Source of the DNA: Spartobacteria bacterium
Lineage (GTDB): Bacteria > Verrucomicrobiota > Verrucomicrobiia > Chthoniobacterales > UBA10450
NCBI GenBank assembly: GCA_003169695.1
Contig: PNAS01000075.1
Location: 1-64,000 of the forward strand
Length of the DNA: 64,000 bases
Direction of reading: 5' to 3'
The position numbers were made by a program, and so were the translations under genes. Below, piece after piece: positions 1 through 8,521 of this stretch (position 1 is the first letter of the stretch; every line of letters begins with the position of its first letter). A model generated the notes under the pieces. It made no database searches and was not told the origin of the DNA. It worked only from the letters and a program-made list of their open reading frames with translations.

Positions 1-873
1 GTAGTACATCCAGCGGCCGAATACGAAGACATTGCACGCGATCAGCACCCCGAAGGAATAGATGAAAAACCGGCGTCCGCGAAGACGCAGGTTCGCGTCG
101 GGTGCGATCTCCTTAGGCTTCAACCCCAAATCCCTGTAGAGGAAAACCGTTTCATAAAGGCGGACGATGACGACCCAGACGACGAACAAGCCCGCAAAGG
201 TTGTGGGTTCGGGCATCCAAGGGTACAGCAGTTCGGCGGACGGCTTGCCGGCACTTTGCGTCAGCCACTGCACCCAGCTGTTCCATTCTATGCAGAAGAA
301 GTGGATCACCGCGAAGAGGATGACCAGCCGCAGCCCAAAGCGGTGGAGAAACCACCACCGGTTCGCCCCGAGGAGAATGACTGCATTCTGAAACGAGATG
401 AACATAAGAAAAATGACAACCAGGGACCCGGCCAGTCCCGCGCCGTAGGTGACTGAAGTGAGGGGAATTTCGGATTGGGGAAATATCAACGGAAGAAAGA
501 AATATGCGACGAGCGGATGAAAGAGCGCGAAAAATCCGCCGACAATGCCGATCTCCTTCCGATACTGGATCATATAATCGAAGGCATTGAAGTAGCGATA
601 GATTGGACCGATGAGAAAGGTGAAGGCGAGAAGTATCATGCCGACCACGGCGATCACTTTGTCAGGGACATAGAATGCGTCGATGCCCGGCGGAGCGTTG
701 AAGAAATAGGTGCGTTGGATCATGTAATACCCCCCGTAAAAAACAGTGAGTACCAAAGCGATCAGGATCGACACCACATAGTCGTGAAAGCTGAACGGTT
801 TAGCGCGACCGCGTTTCGCTGCGGCGCCAGCGGGACCGACCGCCTGCGGTGTAACATCATGATGATTAGCCAT
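1..873 (-). CDS. Ferric-reductase-like transmembrane protein, 3' end missing
   Basis: The reading frame enters from the left edge without a stop and begins at ATG 873, behind a strong GGAGG about eight bases upstream, giving 291 residues of an unfinished protein. It has a hydrophilic start (ANHHDVTPQ) and then about six hydrophobic segments. The segment containing FHPLVAYFF and the later run WWFLHRFGLRLVILFAVIHFF resemble the W..LHRL.Y....HF pattern of the ferric reductase-like transmembrane domain (MsrQ/YedZ and NOX families), where the paired histidines bind haem. This suggests a membrane haem-b electron carrier, possibly with an FAD/NAD domain beyond the window. The substrate cannot be inferred. 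The ferric-reductase assignment rests on histidine spacing and is moderate; the coding call is firm. Confidence 0.72.
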   Translation of the reverse strand, partial: MANHHDVTPQAVGPAGAAAKRGRAKPFSFHDYVVSILIALVLTVFYGGYYMIQRTYFFNAPPGIDAFYVPDKVIAVVGMILLAFTFLIGPIYRYFNAFDYMIQYRKEIGIVGGFFALFHPLVAYFFLPLIFPQSEIPLTSVTYGAGLAGSLVVIFLMFISFQNAVILLGANRWWFLHRFGLRLVILFAVIHFFCIEWNSWVQWLTQSAGKPSAELLYPWMPEPTTFAGLFVVWVVIVRLYETVFLYRDLGLKPKEIAPDANLRLRGRRFFIYSFGVLIACNVFVFGRWMYY

Positions 874-1772
874 AGTATATCCTCCCGTCGCAGAATATCC
901 GAAATACGGTTCGGATAACAAGACCTTTACTCGTCCGCGTCCGCTCGCTCCGTCTCGGCAAGGCCGCCACTTGGAAATCAAGGGTGCAAAAGGCGATGAC
1001 CTTCAAGCCGGGCGAGTTCACGAAGCAGCGGCTGGAACTCCAGGCGAAGCGGGACAAGGCGCTGCGCCGCCCAGCCAGTCACATCTAAAGGCTCAGGATC
1101 TCGATCTTTTTTGGCGAATACGCCAAGACGCTGCCAGCTGCGGCAAAGCGAGCAAGCCCGCGCTGAAAGCTGAGGTAGCGAAAGATGTGACGAGCCTCCG
1201 AAAAATCCTCGACCGCTGGACCGGGCGCCGTCAAAACGCGCTGTTTACTCCGCGTACAAAATCGGCAGATGGCCGCAAACGAATTGGGCATTGCGGAAAA
1301 CCTTGAGTGCCCGGCGATCATATTTGCCTAGCGTCGGGCGCTCTTTCTCGACCGCTTTTAGGCACGGGCCCTGCTGATTCGGCGCGGGCTCTGTCGCCCA
1401 AATCGAAGCGGGTCCAGGTTCATTGTAAGGATGTCATAGGTCGATTTTTCTGGCCACCGGTTAACACATTGGAACACAAATAAGAATGCTTGAAGCAGGC
1501 GCGCCAGACGAGAAGCGCATTCAGGTGCGGTACAAAGGCGGCGTTGTTGGCGAGTGCGACCCTAATCGGATTGTGAACCGGTGTGTGGCGATAGAACCCA
1601 AAGTTTCGCCTCAAGACGACAAGCGCGATGAAGCTCAATTACTCGATGAGCGGAAGGCGACCTGCGTCAAAGTCGGTCTGTTGATAAATTTCGGACGAAC
1701 AAGAGTCGAAGACAAGCGGCTCGCCTTTTGATCTGCGTTTCATCTTTGTCTATCTGTGGCTGATTTCGTTTT
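874..1772. other. Gap with no convincing gene
   Basis: About 900 bases separate two genes. Open frames of 60-110 codons occur on both strands, but none has a good ribosome site or a recognisable protein. The most protein-like short stretch is on the plus strand from ATG 996 to TAA 1086-1088, about 30 residues rich in K, R and E and starting MTFKPGEF. It could be the tail of a decayed gene. The last 40 bases carry a copy of the CATCTGTGG-type repeat listed separately. I see no RNA gene or clear terminator. Confidence 0.5.
1731..1767 (+). repeat. Dispersed CATCTGTGGCT repeat upstream of malQ
   Basis: This stretch aligns over about 37 bases with 3529-3567, the interval just before mdh. Shared blocks are GTTTCATC and ATCTGTGGCT, in the same order and spacing. 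It ends a few bases before the malQ start codon, just as the other copy ends just before the mdh start codon. Confidence 0.6.
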
Positions 1773-3509
1773 GTGAATCTGTCGCCCGATCGGAAAATCG
1801 CAGGAGTGCTGACGCCACTTTTCGCGCTTCGCACAGAAACCGATCTGGGCATCGGCGATTTGGAGGCGCTGCGGCAGTTCATCGATTGGGCGACGGGAAT
1901 AGGATTCAGGATCGTCCAGCTCTTACCGATCAATGAAATGGGGGGTGATCATAGTCCGTACAACGCGATCAGCTCAGTCGCGCTTGAACCGACGACCCTG
2001 CACCTCGCACCCGGATCGCCCGCGGATCTCTCGCCAGAAGATTTCGACGACGTTATCGCGCACAACGATCTCGAGAAGTTGCGCAAAGGTCCGGTGAAAC
2101 ACGCTCGCGTTCGCCATCTGAAGACCGCTCTCTTGGAGAAGTCATTTATGAATTTTGCCCGCTGCGGTGAGAAAGACCCAACTTATTCGACAGACTTCAA
2201 TACTTTCTGCGAAAACGAGCGAGCGTGGCTGGTGGATTACGCGTTCTTCCGTGCGCTCATGGAAGAAAATGGAAACAGCGAAAGGTGGGACCAATGGCGA
2301 GAGGAACATTTCACCGCGGATTCGGCGCGCGATTGGCTCGCCGCGCAATCTCCCGAGAAGCAGACCCGGTTCGACGAGCGTGCCAGGTTTCATCGATATG
2401 TGCAGTGGATCGCTCACTCGCAATGGACGGCGGTCAAATCGTACGCCGAAGAGCGCGGCGTTGGGTTGATGGGCGACATCCCATTCGGGGTCAATTACTA
2501 CAGCGCGGACGTTTATTCGCGCCGGGATGAATTTGCTCTGGAGTGGTCTGGTGGCGCGCCACCCGAGCCCTATTTCAAGGACGACGAGTTTACTCAGAAG
2601 TGGGGACAGAACTGGGGGATCCCGCTTTACCGGTGGGACGTGATGCGGACGCGGAATTTTGCCTGGTGGCGGCAGCGAGTCCGCGGCGTGCGAAAAGTTT
2701 TCCATGTCTTTCGGATCGATCACGTGCTCGGCTTTTACCGGATCTACGCGTTTCCCTGGCGACCCCAACGCAATCCGGAGTTTCTCCCGCTCTCCTGGGA
2801 TGAAATGCGCGAACGACACGGCGGGGCCATTCCGCAGTTTTACCCGCGCGATGATTCCACCTGGGAAAACTGCGAGGCGAATCGCCGCGAAGGCGAAGAA
2901 TTCCTGCGAGTGGTTCTCGAGGAGTCGGGTGATACGCGCGTTGTCGGTGAGGATCTGGGAACCGTGCCGCACTATGTTCGGCCCAGCTTGCGTTCGTTAG
3001 GCGTTGCGACTTTCAAGATTCCACAGTGGGAGAATCATGACGATGGCCGTTCGATCGCAGGCAGCGATTACCAACGTCTCTCCGTCGCCACTTACGCGAC
3101 CCACGATCACAAACCCTTGCGGGCACTCTGGCAGGAGGCCTTTGCGAAAATGAGTGCCACCGCACCACAAGCTCAACATGATCTGGCGAAGATCGCCGAG
3201 TTCGCGGGCGTGCCACCACCGAAAGCTGAGGCCGATTTTGACAACGATTTTTATTCGCCTGTGATGGAAGCGCTTTTTCGGAGCGAATCATGGATCGCCA
3301 TCGTCATGATCACCGATCTGCTTGCGCGGAAGGATCGGTTCAACGTCCCGGGGACCGCGGCCAGCTCGAACTGGAGCCGGCGAATGCAAAAGACTGGGGA
3401 GGGTCTGGACGCGAGCCCTACGATCCAAAAGCGCCTCACGCTCATCCGCGAACTCCTGGAGAAGACGGGGAGAATCGAGCCACGGATGAACACCGATTTT
3501 CACGGATGA
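1773..3509 (+). CDS. malQ: 4-alpha-glucanotransferase (GH77, amylomaltase)
   Basis: The 578-residue product transfers alpha-1,4-glucan segments between oligosaccharides, a cytoplasmic step in maltodextrin, glycogen or starch turnover. GH77 hallmarks are plain: the N-terminal GVLTPLFALR and LGIGD, then LQLLPIN and SPYNAISSVALEP. The putative nucleophile Asp is in FRIDHVLGFYR (about residue 316), the acid/base Glu in VVGEDLGTVP (about 393) and the third Asp in YATHDHKPLR (about 445). The start used is GTG; no strong ribosome site precedes it, so a nearby start is possible. The last codons (RMNTDFHG) lie inside an intergenic-type repeat, so the native C-terminus has probably been replaced or extended. 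mdh follows after 58 bases on the same strand. Confidence 0.95.
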   Translation: MNLSPDRKIAGVLTPLFALRTETDLGIGDLEALRQFIDWATGIGFRIVQLLPINEMGGDHSPYNAISSVALEPTTLHLAPGSPADLSPEDFDDVIAHNDLEKLRKGPVKHARVRHLKTALLEKSFMNFARCGEKDPTYSTDFNTFCENERAWLVDYAFFRALMEENGNSERWDQWREEHFTADSARDWLAAQSPEKQTRFDERARFHRYVQWIAHSQWTAVKSYAEERGVGLMGDIPFGVNYYSADVYSRRDEFALEWSGGAPPEPYFKDDEFTQKWGQNWGIPLYRWDVMRTRNFAWWRQRVRGVRKVFHVFRIDHVLGFYRIYAFPWRPQRNPEFLPLSWDEMRERHGGAIPQFYPRDDSTWENCEANRREGEEFLRVVLEESGDTRVVGEDLGTVPHYVRPSLRSLGVATFKIPQWENHDDGRSIAGSDYQRLSVATYATHDHKPLRALWQEAFAKMSATAPQAQHDLAKIAEFAGVPPPKAEADFDNDFYSPVMEALFRSESWIAIVMITDLLARKDRFNVPGTAASSNWSRRMQKTGEGLDASPTIQKRLTLIRELLEKTGRIEPRMNTDFHG

Positions 3510-3556
3510 CAGAACTGCGTTTTCAAAATCCGTGTTTCATCCGGATTCATCTGTGG
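3479..3556. repeat. Inverted CATCCGTG repeat spanning the malQ stop
   Basis: The left arm (3479-3509) contains CACGGATGAACACCGAT and the right arm (3526-3556) contains the inverse complement in imperfect form (ATCCGTGTTTCATCCGGAT). The arms could pair as a long imperfect hairpin between malQ and mdh. The malQ stop codon lies in the left arm. A hairpin terminator is possible, but no T-run follows. Confidence 0.6.
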
Positions 3557-3567
3557 CTAAATAAATT

Positions 3568-4551
3568 ATGAACTCACCCATTAAAGTCGCGATCACCGGC
3601 GCTGCTGGACAGATTGGTTATGCGCTCGTCTTCCGCGTCGCGTCGGGCGCGATGTTTGGTCCAGACCAGCCCGTCGCGTTGCACTTGATCGAAATCCCAG
3701 CCGGCTTCGAGGCGCTCAAAGGGGTCGTCATGGAACTGGATGATTGCGCGTTCCCGCTTCTCAAAAGCGTCGTCGCCACCACCGATCTCAACGAAGGATT
3801 TCGAGATGTGAATTGGGCGCTGCTCGTTGGAAGTGTTCCGCGCAAAGCTGGGATGGAGCGGAAAGATTTGCTCGGGATCAACGGCAAAATTTTCATCGGA
3901 CAGGGACAGGCGATCGAAAAGAATGCCGCGAAGGATGTCCGCATCCTCGTAATCGGAAATCCGTGCAACACGAACTGCTTGATCGCGATGAACAATTCGA
4001 AGTCGATCCCGCGCGATCGCTGGTTTGCGATGACGCGGCTCGATGAGAATCGCGCGAAAGCGCAGCTCGCGCAGAAAGCCGGCGTGGATGTCACCGAAGT
4101 CACCAACATGACCATCTGGGGGAATCACTCGGCGACGCAGTATCCCGATTCTTACAATGCGAGAATCAAAGGCCGCTCCGCGGCAGAGGTGATCGGCGAC
4201 GAATCGTGGCTGAAGGAAACGTTCATCCCGGCGGTGCAACAACGCGGCGCGGCTATCATCAAGGCGCGCGGTTCTTCCTCCGCGGGATCGGCCGCGAATG
4301 CGATCGTGGACACGGTGCGCTCACTCACTACCGATACGGCTGAGAGCGATTGGCATAGCGTGGCCGTTTGTTCGGATGGCAGCTACGGCGTCGAGGAGGG
4401 ATTGATCTGCTCGTTCCCGGTCCGCACTCGCAACGGGAAGTGGGAGATTGTGCAAAACGTTCCGGTCAATGACTTCAGCCGATCAAAGGTCGAAGCTTCG
4501 GTCGCTGAGTTGAAGGAAGAAAGATCGCTGGTCGGCGAATTGATTGCATAA
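3568..4551 (+). CDS. mdh: Malate dehydrogenase
   Basis: The 327-residue cytoplasmic enzyme interconverts malate and oxaloacetate with NAD(H) in the TCA cycle. The dinucleotide-binding loop GAAGQIG is at residues 11-17. Substrate-binding arginines sit in [11 protein letters not shown] (about 92 and 98) and in TRLDENRA (157), with Asp159 and the catalytic His187 in [12 protein letters not shown]. Length and motifs match the type 2 group of LDH/MDH proteins used by many bacteria rather than the citrate-linked 300-residue type. The gene appears complete. No clear ribosome site precedes the ATG; the upstream 40 bases are a dispersed repeat. Co-transcription with malQ is possible but not shown. Confidence 0.95.
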   Translation: MNSPIKVAITGAAGQIGYALVFRVASGAMFGPDQPVALHLIEIPAGFEALKGVVMELDDCAFPLLKSVVATTDLNEGFRDVNWALLVGSVPRKAGMERKDLLGINGKIFIGQGQAIEKNAAKDVRILVIGNPCNTNCLIAMNNSKSIPRDRWFAMTRLDENRAKAQLAQKAGVDVTEVTNMTIWGNHSATQYPDSYNARIKGRSAAEVIGDESWLKETFIPAVQQRGAAIIKARGSSSAGSAANAIVDTVRSLTTDTAESDWHSVAVCSDGSYGVEEGLICSFPVRTRNGKWEIVQNVPVNDFSRSKVEASVAELKEERSLVGELIA

Positions 4552-4569
4552 CACGATCGTCGGGCTACG

Positions 4570-5300
4570 ACGGTGCAGAGAGTGTGCTCCTTGCCTCGAT
4601 GAAATTGTTGGTGTGTCGAAACCTCGCATGTCGCAAGTCCCGCTACCGCGAGGAATTGGGTAAATCGTTTTGGACTAAGCTGCCACCAGGTTACGCCATA
4701 GGAAGTTTTCCGGGGTCGAGGCGAGACGGCAGACTGGTTCTTTCAACTCTGGATAGAACATATCGATGATGACGAGAGTGTCGGCTCTTGCCGCGCATTG
4801 CTCCACGATCTGGAGAGGACTGTGGCAGTGCAGCAAAACAGATCCAATAACGGCGATATCGAATTGTCCAAGATTGGCCGCAATTGATAAATATCTCCAT
4901 AATAAATCTGCGCCTTGGAATGATGAGCGGCGTGATTGAACCAATATGAATCCTTCAAACGTCGCATCACGATCTGCCGTGGACCGAACACTTCGTCCAG
5001 CTTGGAAGGCGGATAGGGAACGAAGTCCCAGCCGTGATCGTCTGTCGCTTCGGCGGAGACGACTTCGGCGCCGCGCTTTTCCATCTCGAAGGTAAGAAAA
5101 CCGCTGGCGAGTCCAATTTCCAGAACGCGTTGAGCGGCAAACGTGACATGGCCCAGGTACGCATCCACTCATCGCGCAGATCCCAGTCGCCATTTATCAC
5201 TCCATGCCCCGGGGAGTTCCATCGTGTGGTAGAAATAACAATCGGCGACATTTTTTGCCTCCCGCGGAACGGCGAATAAATTATCGTTGCTCACAGATGA
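4570..5300 (-). pseudogene. Frameshifted SAM-dependent methyltransferase
   Basis: Pieces of one methyltransferase can be followed on the minus strand through several frames. They are AKNVADCYFYHTMELPG near 5210-5260, HGVINGDWDLRDEWMRT near 5165-5215, then VLEIGLASGFLTFEMEKRGAEVV through DVF..MRRLKDSYWF to YYGDIYQL (about 4890-5165). Next comes LGQFDIAVIGSVLLHCHSPLQIVEQC to ENFLWRN (about 4690-4880), then TWWQLSPKRFTQFLAVAG near 4630-4690. That needs at least four frame changes, so no full-length protein is made. The glycine-rich motif I and the conserved HCHSPLQ segment identify it as a class I methyltransferase of the DUF1698-like kind. An intact, dissimilar methyltransferase lies immediately upstream. 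Confidence 0.85.
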
Positions 5301-5314
5301 TCGAACACGCCCTT

Positions 5315-6007
5315 CTACGGCTTGATTGCATGAATCGCTCCGCTGAACCACTCAGCATTAAACTTTGGCTTCGCAAAAAGCGCCCATTGTTGCCTCGGAT
5401 GTTTCCAATTCAACACCTCGAATCTCAAGTTCGCTTCCGTCGCCAGGTTTTCTAACGTGGACAGCCTGAAGTTGACGCATTCAGGATAAATCCAACCGGT
5501 GCGCGTTGAATCTTGTTCGCTCGGCAGAAAAGTGGCGACGAGCGCTCCGGTCTCAACGAGGGATTGCGAGATGCCAGAGAGCCATTGAGCGATCAAGTCC
5601 AGTCCACAATGACTGAAGATTGATTGGGCCACCGCAAAATCGAACCGGACTCCCGCGCGCGAAAGAGTTGTTGGTGAGTCAGAGAAGAAAAATGTTGGAT
5701 CTTTAATTTGCACAAGAGTTTCACCTATCTCTCTTTTAATTCCCTCCTTAACAAGCCATTCGTTAGGTTCAATTCCGAAATATTTTCCCTTATTGAGGTA
5801 CGGGATGAGTAACCGCCCAATACGAAGCGAGCCACATCCCACATCGAGAAGTGAATGTTGCTGGCGCAAACCAAGCGTGGTCAAAAGATTGAATGTCGTC
5901 GCCGCGATCAAATCGAAATCTTCCGGTGGCCCGACATAGGCCCGGTAATGCGAATCGCCTGGCTTCAGGCCCAAGCCGAGGCTTTCGTCATTTGAAGATT
6001 CTTTCAT
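5315..6007 (-). CDS. Class I SAM-dependent methyltransferase
   Basis: The 230-residue cytoplasmic protein has the Rossmann SAM-binding motif SLLDVGCGSLRIGRLLIPYL at about residues 53-72. An acidic strand end follows (YFGIEPN) and a motif IV-like segment RFDFAVAQSIFSHCG. The target is unknown. Its start at 6007 lies three bases from the sulfatase stop at 6010, so the two are likely co-transcribed with purC further upstream. The sulfatase and the glycan genes to the right suggest, without proving, a polysaccharide-related substrate. The C-terminal tail (FNAEWFSGAIHAIKP) is unremarkable, and the frame is intact next to a decayed methyltransferase. Confidence 0.85.
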   Translation of the reverse strand: MKESSNDESLGLGLKPGDSHYRAYVGPPEDFDLIAATTFNLLTTLGLRQQHSLLDVGCGSLRIGRLLIPYLNKGKYFGIEPNEWLVKEGIKREIGETLVQIKDPTFFFSDSPTTLSRAGVRFDFAVAQSIFSHCGLDLIAQWLSGISQSLVETGALVATFLPSEQDSTRTGWIYPECVNFRLSTLENLATEANLRFEVLNWKHPRQQWALFAKPKFNAEWFSGAIHAIKP

Positions 6008-6009
6008 GA

Positions 6010-7551
6010 TTATTTTATGCGCTTGAAAGTGAGTGGGTCGAGATTTTTCAGTCCATCCTTCGGATTGTCAGGAAATCCTGTCACGCCGAAGGATTGCTCG
6101 AATTGATAGATGCGCGTGCGTGGCCGTTCGCGAAACGGGAATGAGCGAAGATTGTCGCCATCGAGCGCATCCAAAGCGCCGGTTCCGCGGCACGCATTGA
6201 CCGCTAGAGCGTGGAGATTGCTTCGGGTTGCCGAAGCAGAGGCGATGCAGTTGGTAAGCTCGTCTGGATCTTCCTGGCGATGAAACAACTGTTCACGACC
6301 ACCGTTAGCCATGAAAATGTATTTCCACTCATCGGTCACCACCATGATCTTAAAATCATGCGAGCCGGGGGGTTCAGTCACGCCGATGAGAGATTTGCGC
6401 GGAGTAGACTCGCCTTGCACCAAGCCTAAGACATCAATTCCTTCACGCAGCTCGGCTCTTCCTCCCGCACGAGTCGCAATACCGAACAGATCGGCCAGAC
6501 TGATAAGATCGCTCTTGATTATTCCCGCCGGAAGCGTCGCGGGCCAACTAAGAAGGAGGGGAATATGGCAAGCAGCTTCGAAAAAATTTTGTTTCTGCCA
6601 GCCGTGATGATCACCAAGCAAGTCTCCATGATCTGAGAAAAAACAGATCAGAGTGTTTTGCGAATTGGATCCCGCCTCGACGGCGTCGAGAATCCGACCG
6701 ATGCAAAGATCTATATAAGAAATTTCGCCGTAGTAACGCGCCTTCACGATCCGTGAAAGGGGCAAATTAACTGCATCAGCCCAAATTGCGTAGCGCATGT
6801 AAGGAATTTCTTCGTCCATGTGATCGTGTTCGACACTCGCTAAAATCGGATCGGGCAAGCGGTCGGGATCGTACATGCGATTAAAAGGGATCGGAGGGGC
6901 GAGCGGCGGATGGGGACCAACGAAGGAAACAAAACCAAAGAACGGACGCTGGTTGTCCGTGTTTGCGATTTGCTCGACGACGCGATCGCCGACCCACGAT
7001 TCGACTCCCAACTCCGGTGGGAGCGGGCTTCTTTGCGGAATGTAATACATTTCCGTCCGTTCTCCCATGAGCTGTTCCAGGAAACTAAATTCCGGATGCG
7101 CCTGGTTCAGCCACGACGCGTAATCGTCTCCCGGCCGGCTAATCGCGTTGTAACTCTCTTCGCTCCGAAAGAATGCCTCGTATCCGAGATCTTCATCCCA
7201 CGGCGAAGTATGAAACTTTCCCACGCCAAAAGTCCGGTAACCAAGACGCGACATCGTGCGCGCTAGGTATTCCCCGCAACGGTTCTCCATCTTCTCGGCC
7301 CTGCCGCCGATGGGCTTCAGGCCCGCGTTATTAAAAACCCGAGTGGTAAGCGGTTCGCAGCCTGTTCGAATCGTATAGCGGGCCGCCACACAAACCGGAC
7401 AAGTCGCATAAGCATTTGAAAAGGTGACGCCACGCCTGATAAGGCGATCGAGGTTTGGAGTGTAGATATGTGAATTGCCAAGAGCGGCGATCGTATCGAA
7501 TCGCTGCTGATCCGTCATGATGAACAGAATGTCGGGCTGTGTCGGTGACAT
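6010..7551 (-). CDS. Sulfatase (alkaline phosphatase superfamily)
   Basis: The 513-residue hydrolase would cleave sulfate esters, probably from sulfated glycans. It opens with the metal-site segment DILFIMTDQQ (Asp14). The sulfatase signature is CVAAR at residues 54-58, a CxAxR variant of CxPxR in which the Cys becomes formylglycine, followed by YTIRTG. The second metal-binding stretch is FFSDHGDLLGDHHGWQK. No signal peptide is visible at this start, so it may be cytoplasmic unless a longer start exists. It starts five bases after the purC stop and ends two bases before the methyltransferase start, an operon-like arrangement. Regulation is not evident. Confidence 0.93.
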   Translation of the reverse strand: MSPTQPDILFIMTDQQRFDTIAALGNSHIYTPNLDRLIRRGVTFSNAYATCPVCVAARYTIRTGCEPLTTRVFNNAGLKPIGGRAEKMENRCGEYLARTMSRLGYRTFGVGKFHTSPWDEDLGYEAFFRSEESYNAISRPGDDYASWLNQAHPEFSFLEQLMGERTEMYYIPQRSPLPPELGVESWVGDRVVEQIANTDNQRPFFGFVSFVGPHPPLAPPIPFNRMYDPDRLPDPILASVEHDHMDEEIPYMRYAIWADAVNLPLSRIVKARYYGEISYIDLCIGRILDAVEAGSNSQNTLICFFSDHGDLLGDHHGWQKQNFFEAACHIPLLLSWPATLPAGIIKSDLISLADLFGIATRAGGRAELREGIDVLGLVQGESTPRKSLIGVTEPPGSHDFKIMVVTDEWKYIFMANGGREQLFHRQEDPDELTNCIASASATRSNLHALAVNACRGTGALDALDGDNLRSFPFRERPRTRIYQFEQSFGVTGFPDNPKDGLKNLDPLTFKRIK

Positions 7552-7556
7552 CTATT

Positions 7557-8459
7557 TCACGAACTTGAATCCTGAATGTCATTGCCAGTCAGTTGACGGA
7601 ATGCTTCCCGATATTTGGCGGAAGTTTTTTCGATCACGTCCTTCGGCAATCGCGGGCCTGGAGGTGTCTTGTCCCAGTCGAGCGTTTCGAGATAATCGCG
7701 CACGAATTGTTTATCGAAACTTGGCGGGCTCTTTCCCGGTGCGTAGCTGTCGGCGGGCCAAAAGCGCGATGAATCCGGCGTGAGACATTCGTCGATTAAC
7801 AACAACTCGTGATCGAAGCGACCGAATTCAAACTTCGTGTCGGCCACGATGATCCCGCATTTCGCGGCGTGCGCTCTGCCTGCTTCGTATATTTTCAGAC
7901 TCAGATCTTTGACGCTTTCCGCGACGCCGGTACCGAGCAGCCGGCAGCACTCCTTCCAATCGATGTTCTCGTCATGGCCGACATCGCTTTTCGTGGAAGG
8001 GGTGAAGATCGGCTCAGGCAATTGAGACGCGAGTTGCAAACCCGGTGGCAGCGTGACCCCGGAAATCGTTCCGCTTTCCCGATATTCTTTCCAGCCGGAT
8101 CCGGCCAGATAGCCGCGGACGACACATTCCACGGGAAGCGGCTGCGCTTTGCGCACGATCATTGAACGGCCGTGCAATTGCTCGTGAAACGGAGCAAGGT
8201 CGCGTGGGAATTTTTCGATGTCGGCGGTGATCATGTGGTTTCGCACAAACGTGAAACGCCGAAACCAAAACGCCGAAAGCTGATTCAAGACAGCGCCCTT
8301 GCCCGGAATCGGATCGGGAAAAACGACGTCAAAGGCGGAAAGCCGATCGGTCGCGACGAAAAGGAGCGTTTCGCCGAGGTCAAAGACTTCGCGGACTTTG
8401 CCGCTGCGGAGTTTTTTTATTCCAGGAAGATCGAGCGAAGTGATGGGTAATGGTTGCAT
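7557..8459 (-). CDS. purC: Phosphoribosylaminoimidazole-succinocarboxamide synthase
   Basis: The 300-residue cytoplasmic enzyme ligates aspartate to CAIR with ATP in purine synthesis. The family pattern is clear: KLRSGKVREVFDLGETLLFVATDRLSAFDVVFPDPIPGKG near the N-terminus, VVRGYLAGSGWKEY in the middle and ADTKFEFG later. I start it at ATG 8459 (MQPLPITSLDLPGIKKL), because the 18 further codons up to 8513 (MNVEHRTSNVDLNQ...) come from a dispersed intergenic repeat and have no family counterpart. It is divergent from rlmI, with about 60 bases between the starts, and leads the purC-sulfatase-methyltransferase strand. Length is normal for the longer SAICAR synthetase type. Confidence 0.95.
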   Translation of the reverse strand: MQPLPITSLDLPGIKKLRSGKVREVFDLGETLLFVATDRLSAFDVVFPDPIPGKGAVLNQLSAFWFRRFTFVRNHMITADIEKFPRDLAPFHEQLHGRSMIVRKAQPLPVECVVRGYLAGSGWKEYRESGTISGVTLPPGLQLASQLPEPIFTPSTKSDVGHDENIDWKECCRLLGTGVAESVKDLSLKIYEAGRAHAAKCGIIVADTKFEFGRFDHELLLIDECLTPDSSRFWPADSYAPGKSPPSFDKQFVRDYLETLDWDKTPPGPRLPKDVIEKTSAKYREAFRQLTGNDIQDSSS

Positions 8460-8477
8460 GCGATGTCGGGTCTGATT

Positions 8478-8516
8478 CAAATCAACGTTGGACGTTCGGT
8501 GTTCGACGTTCACCCT
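8478..8516. repeat. ACGTTCGA-type dispersed repeat
   Basis: The segment AACGTTGGACGTTCGGTGTT followed by CGACGTTCA is made of near-tandem GTTSGACGTTC units between the divergent starts of purC and rlmI. Related stretches occur at 12103-12136, 20606-20632 and 38224-38240. When read in frame they give N- or C-terminal residues such as VEHRTSNV and KRETSNARL. Confidence 0.65.
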
Positions 8517-8521
8517 TCGCT

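Noticed and set aside
1420-1731. Overlapping 72- and 81-codon frames on opposite strands
   Set aside because: Neither has a ribosome site or recognisable sequence; treated as gap.
2142-2972. 276-codon minus-strand open frame
   Set aside because: Antisense to malQ, which has all GH77 catalytic motifs.
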